Shown piece after piece: positions 61,126-64,000 of a stretch of 64,000 nt of DNA (positions are counted from its first letter, which is position 1; the number at the start of each line of letters is the position of its first letter). Where the stretch lies: assembly GCA_963706605.1 (NCBI GenBank), contig OY970165.1:1302001-1366000 (forward strand), read 5' to 3'. The notes under the pieces were generated by a model, which was not told the DNA's origin, did no database searches, and saw nothing but the letters and a program-made list of their open reading frames with translations. The DNA is from VRUE01 sp963706605 (lineage in GTDB: Bacteria > Actinomycetota > Thermoleophilia > Solirubrobacterales > 70-9). A program made the translations under genes and the position numbers.

Positions 61126-62121
61126 TTGGATATGGACCAGGGGGCGCGGTTCCCGCGGGTCGCCGCCAAGGCCGGCCACTACGAGAGCTTCTACGTCAAG
61201 GCCTGCCGGCCGGGTGGTGGGCAGGGGATCTGGATCCGCCACACGGTCCACAAGCGCCCGGGTGCCGAGCCCAACGCCTCGATCTGGTTCGTCCTCTTCG
61301 ACCATGAGGCCGAGGGCCCGCGGGCGACCAAGGTGACCGTGCCGGCGGCCGAGCTGTCGGCGCCGGACGGCTCCTGGGTCAAGGTGGGCGGGGCGGAGAT
61401 CGGGCCCGGCCGGGCGGTCGGCGCGATCGAGACGGAGGCCCTGAGGGCCTCCTGGGAGATGACCTTCTCCGGCGACGCCGAGCCTTGCAAGTACCTGCCC
61501 TCGGACCGCCTGTACGAGACGCGGCTGCCGCGGACCAAGTTCGTCGCGCCCTTCCCCGACGCCCGCTTCGACGGCCGGCTCGAGATCGGCGGCGAGACGA
61601 TCGACCTCGCCGGCTGGCCGGGGATGATCGGCCACAACTGGGGCAGCGAGCACGCCGAGCGCTGGGTATGGCTGGAGGGGACGGGCTTCGAAGGCTCCCC
61701 CGACACCTACTTCGACGCCGGCGCCGCGCGGATCAAGCTCGGGCCCTGGACGACCCCCTGGATCCCCTCGGGGATGTTGATGCTCGACGGTGAGCCGCAC
61801 CGCCTCGGTGGCTTCGGCAAGGTCCGCGACGCTTCGATCGAGGCGTCGCCGGGGGAGTGCTCCTTCGTCCTGCCCGGCAACGACGTCGTCGTCCGCGGCC
61901 GCGTCTCCGCCCCCAAGAAGGATTTCGTCGGCTGGGTCTACGCCGACCCCAAGGGTCCCGAGCACCACACGATCAACTGCTCTGTGTCCGACCTCGAGTT
62001 GACGGTCGAACGGCCCGCCAAGCCGCCACGCAAGCTGGTTCTCTCCGCCGGCGCCGCCTACGAGTTCGGCATGCGCGAGACCGACCACGGCATCCCGATT
62101 CAGCCCTACCCGGACGGCTGA
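61126..62121 (+). CDS. CrtC/AttH-like lipocalin-type protein
   Basis: This 331-aa protein lacks a signal peptide. It has beta-barrel strands of the AttH/CrtC/DUF2804 type: FYVKACRPGGGQGIWIRHTVHK at the start, the conserved GWPGMIGHNWGSEHAERWVWLEG in the middle, and PHRLGGFGKV later. The GHNWG motif is shared with hydroxyneurosporene synthase-like and tocopherol-cyclase-like proteins. The start may be TTG 61126 or ATG 61132. It follows ychF by 3 bp. Confidence 0.7.
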   Translation: MDMDQGARFPRVAAKAGHYESFYVKACRPGGGQGIWIRHTVHKRPGAEPNASIWFVLFDHEAEGPRATKVTVPAAELSAPDGSWVKVGGAEIGPGRAVGAIETEALRASWEMTFSGDAEPCKYLPSDRLYETRLPRTKFVAPFPDARFDGRLEIGGETIDLAGWPGMIGHNWGSEHAERWVWLEGTGFEGSPDTYFDAGAARIKLGPWTTPWIPSGMLMLDGEPHRLGGFGKVRDASIEASPGECSFVLPGNDVVVRGRVSAPKKDFVGWVYADPKGPEHHTINCSVSDLELTVERPAKPPRKLVLSAGAAYEFGMRETDHGIPIQPYPDG

Positions 62122-62129
62122 GGAACGAT

Positions 62130-63305
62130 CTACCCCGTAACGCCGCCAGCAGGGCCAGGGGGTTTGCCTTTGCCGCCTCCACCGGTCCCGCCCACCTCTT
62201 TGCCGTTGACCAGCTTGTGGAAGGTCATCCAGCGGTCGTAGGCGCCAAGGGCGGAGGCGAGCTGGTCGCCGCGGATTTTGGTCACGCCCCCGGTTCCGAT
62301 CAGCTTCGCCCAAACGATCCGAGGGGAGCTGCCGCGCTGGGTGACGACGATCTGTTTCAGGCTCCCGTCGAGGTAGCTTCCGAGCTTCGAGCTGATCTCG
62401 GGGCCGCTGAATTCGAGCTTCCAGCTGTGCAGGGGACAGGCGCCGTCATAGGGGTCGGGCACACCGACCAGGTAGGGGATGGGCGGGCCGAAGAAGACGT
62501 TCTGGACGCTCTCGGTGTGGCCGCCGGAGCAGGCCGAGAAGTACGTTTCGGCGATCTTGCCGCCGTACATCACCACCTGGCCCCTGGTCGCGTCCGCCGC
62601 CTCGTCGGTCGCCGCCGTCTCGCTGGCGAGCCCCTCGTAGACCTGGCTGCTGACGGTGTCGTAGAGGTCGAAGCCATTGCCGTCCACCTGCACGCTGAGG
62701 GCGTAGGAGCGCGCCGCCACCGCCTGGGCGCGTAGCGCCGCCTGCGGCCAGGACGCCGGCGACTCGTTGGGAATCACGCCCTTCACGTACTGGTCGACCG
62801 GGAGTGCGTCGACGACGTTGAGAGAGCCGGCATTGCCGCTGGTAGGCACCGCCTCCAGCGCGCCGCGGTACGTCCCGATCCCGGCGATCGCGATTTGGCC
62901 GGCGCCGGCGGCGCGCAGCTTGCTTCCGCAGTCGGCGAGCGGCCTACCACCGGCGCTGCGCAGCTTGACGCTCGATTCGGCCCGGTGGGCCTCGTAGCTG
63001 CGGCCGCTGTCGAGCTGCTTGCCGCAGGCGCTGGTCGCGCCGCTGAAGCCAACGTCGCCGCCTGAGATCCCCACTAGGACCCGGACGATGCGTGGCCCGG
63101 AGAGGCTCCCAATCGTGGTCCCGGAGTAGTAGTGAGCGAGGATGAAGCGGTAACCCTTGCCGTGCGTGGCATAGCCGTAGGCGCCGTACTGGCTCATCCC
63201 CACGCCGTGGCCGAAGCCGTGACCGTCGACGATCCAGCGCACGCTGGCCTGGGCGCTGGGCGCCAGGAGGAGGAAGAAGAAGAGAGCGGCGAGGCGGAAT
63301 CGCAT
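62130..63305 (-). CDS. SpoIID/LytB-domain exported protein
   Basis: This 391-aa protein has a signal peptide (LAALFFFLLLAPSAQA), then GFGHGVGMSQYGAYGYA, a motif usually C-terminal but here at the front. The SpoIID core follows: GVIPNESPASWPQAALRAQAVAARSYAL, and the substrate site TYFSACSGGHTESVQNVF. SpoIID-type enzymes are lytic transglycosylases that cleave denuded peptidoglycan. The tail is Gly-rich. It is convergent with the CrtC-like gene. Confidence 0.88.
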   Translation of the reverse strand: MRFRLAALFFFLLLAPSAQASVRWIVDGHGFGHGVGMSQYGAYGYATHGKGYRFILAHYYSGTTIGSLSGPRIVRVLVGISGGDVGFSGATSACGKQLDSGRSYEAHRAESSVKLRSAGGRPLADCGSKLRAAGAGQIAIAGIGTYRGALEAVPTSGNAGSLNVVDALPVDQYVKGVIPNESPASWPQAALRAQAVAARSYALSVQVDGNGFDLYDTVSSQVYEGLASETAATDEAADATRGQVVMYGGKIAETYFSACSGGHTESVQNVFFGPPIPYLVGVPDPYDGACPLHSWKLEFSGPEISSKLGSYLDGSLKQIVVTQRGSSPRIVWAKLIGTGGVTKIRGDQLASALGAYDRWMTFHKLVNGKEVGGTGGGGKGKPPGPAGGVTG

Positions 63306-63361
63306 TTCTGGGTGAACAGATTCGGGAAAGAGGAGTCTCGGCCTGCTCTACCCTTGTCGTG

Positions 63362-64000
63362 ATGGCGACGCAGGTCCTGCAAGCGGTCGACCACAAGCTC
63401 CTCGTCGCCGGCGAGTGGGCCGAGACCGGCGCGTGGGACGAGGTTCTCAGCCCCTACGACGGCACCGTCGTCGGCCGGGTCGCGCGCGGCGACGCGGCGC
63501 TGGTCGACCGGGCGACGATCGCCGCGCGAGCCGCTTTCGAGTCCGCCGACTTCCTCCAGCACGAGCGCGCCGCGGTCCTCGATCGCGCCGCCGAGCTGGT
63601 CGGCGAGCGGCTCGACGACCTGGCGCTGACGATCGCCGCCGAGGCGGGCAAGCCGTTGAAGACCGCCCAGGCCGAGGCCGGTCGCTGCGTCGACACCCTC
63701 ACCTTCTCCGCGGTCGAGGCGCGCAAGTTGACCGGTGGCACCGTGCCGATGGACGCCTCCCCGGCGGGCGCCGGCAAGCTTGGCGTGATGATGCGCGTCC
63801 CCTACGGCGTGGTCGGCGCGATCAGCCCCTTCAACTTCCCGCTCAACCTTGTCGCGCACAAGCTCGGTCCGGCGATCGCCGCCGGCAACGCGGTCGTCCT
63901 CAAGCCGGCGGGCCAGACGCCGATCTCGGCGCTGAAGCTGGCCGCGATCCTGGTCGAGGCGGGCCTGCCGCAGGGTTGGCTCAGCGTCGTTCCGGGCCCC
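63362..64000 (+). CDS. Aldehyde dehydrogenase, 5' part (3' truncated by window edge)
   Basis: The reading frame opens with ATG 63362 (MATQVLQAVDHKLLVAGEW) and runs open to the window end (213 codons). It has RVPYGVVGAISPFNFPLNLVAHKLGPAIAAGNAVVLKPAGQTPISAL, the cofactor-binding segment of the ALDH superfamily. The catalytic Glu and Cys lie beyond the window. The PFNFPLN form is common in phosphorylating and non-phosphorylating glyceraldehyde or lactaldehyde dehydrogenases. Confidence 0.85.
   Translation, partial: MATQVLQAVDHKLLVAGEWAETGAWDEVLSPYDGTVVGRVARGDAALVDRATIAARAAFESADFLQHERAAVLDRAAELVGERLDDLALTIAAEAGKPLKTAQAEAGRCVDTLTFSAVEARKLTGGTVPMDASPAGAGKLGVMMRVPYGVVGAISPFNFPLNLVAHKLGPAIAAGNAVVLKPAGQTPISALKLAAILVEAGLPQGWLSVVPGP

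Overview
The window is 64 kb of a GC-rich actinobacterial chromosome. Several things point to the class Thermoleophilia (Solirubrobacterales-type): base composition, dense GTG/TTG starts, a CobA-HemD fusion, YchF, Cys/Lys-rich tails on a secreted propeller protein, and large exported proteins of lineage-restricted type. The taxon is inferred; there is no rRNA here.

Layout. 1-380 is the tail of an enoyl-reductase/saccharopine-dehydrogenase-like protein. 429-5847 is leftward: MpaB-type DUF2236 protein, FtsH-like protease, MBL hydrolase, alpha/beta hydrolase, cyclopropane fatty acid synthase. 6063-8377 encodes an exported peptidoglycan-binding protein overlapping a secreted zinc protease, followed by tRNA-Asp. 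8.7-13.2 kb is regulatory (XRE protein, methyltransferase, ECF sigma factor, three consecutive TetR genes). 13.4-29.5 kb is amine and amino-acid metabolism: glutamate decarboxylase, two S51 peptidases, ferritin, an enolase-superfamily enzyme, a PuuB-like FAD oxidase, UspA, and a divergent APC permease / aminotransferase-PucR-alanine dehydrogenase-aminobutyraldehyde dehydrogenase unit. The last set fits transamination of putrescine or a related amine to pyruvate, recycling of alanine by Ald, and oxidation of the aldehyde. A coupled RTX-repeat exported protein follows.

29.5-34.6 kb is accessory: an IS481 transposase remnant, a HipBA toxin-antitoxin pair with an operator palindrome, and a 2.6-kb island in tRNA-Arg(CCT). 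The island is bounded by a 40-bp duplication of the 5' half of that tRNA and carries a frameshifted tyrosine integrase, a HTH protein, and a DUF5678/retropepsin-like pair.

34.5-64 kb is mostly housekeeping: DUF480 protein, secreted propeller protein, GalT, slipin/NfeD, TlpA-like lipoprotein, an SF2 helicase with an acidic insertion, BirA, then a leftward chain ALDH-ccmA-ccmB-ccmC-ccmD-hemA-hemC-cobA/hemD linking tetrapyrrole synthesis to cytochrome c maturation. RarA, a DUF1385/methylmalonyl-CoA epimerase operon, a 923-aa exported protein, a BtrH-N protein, PAP2, YchF, a CrtC/AttH-like protein, SpoIID and the 5' end of another ALDH follow.

The most striking signal is a set of dispersed palindromic elements (43 to 126 nt, several sequence families). 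Two sit in frame inside protein genes: family A in cobA/hemD, adding 17 residues, and a 68-nt hairpin in birA. Another lies exactly between hemA and hemC, supplying the hemA stop codon and touching the hemC start. Others lie in intergenic gaps. They behave like the coding-region palindromic elements known from Rickettsia and are the best candidate here for an undescribed system.
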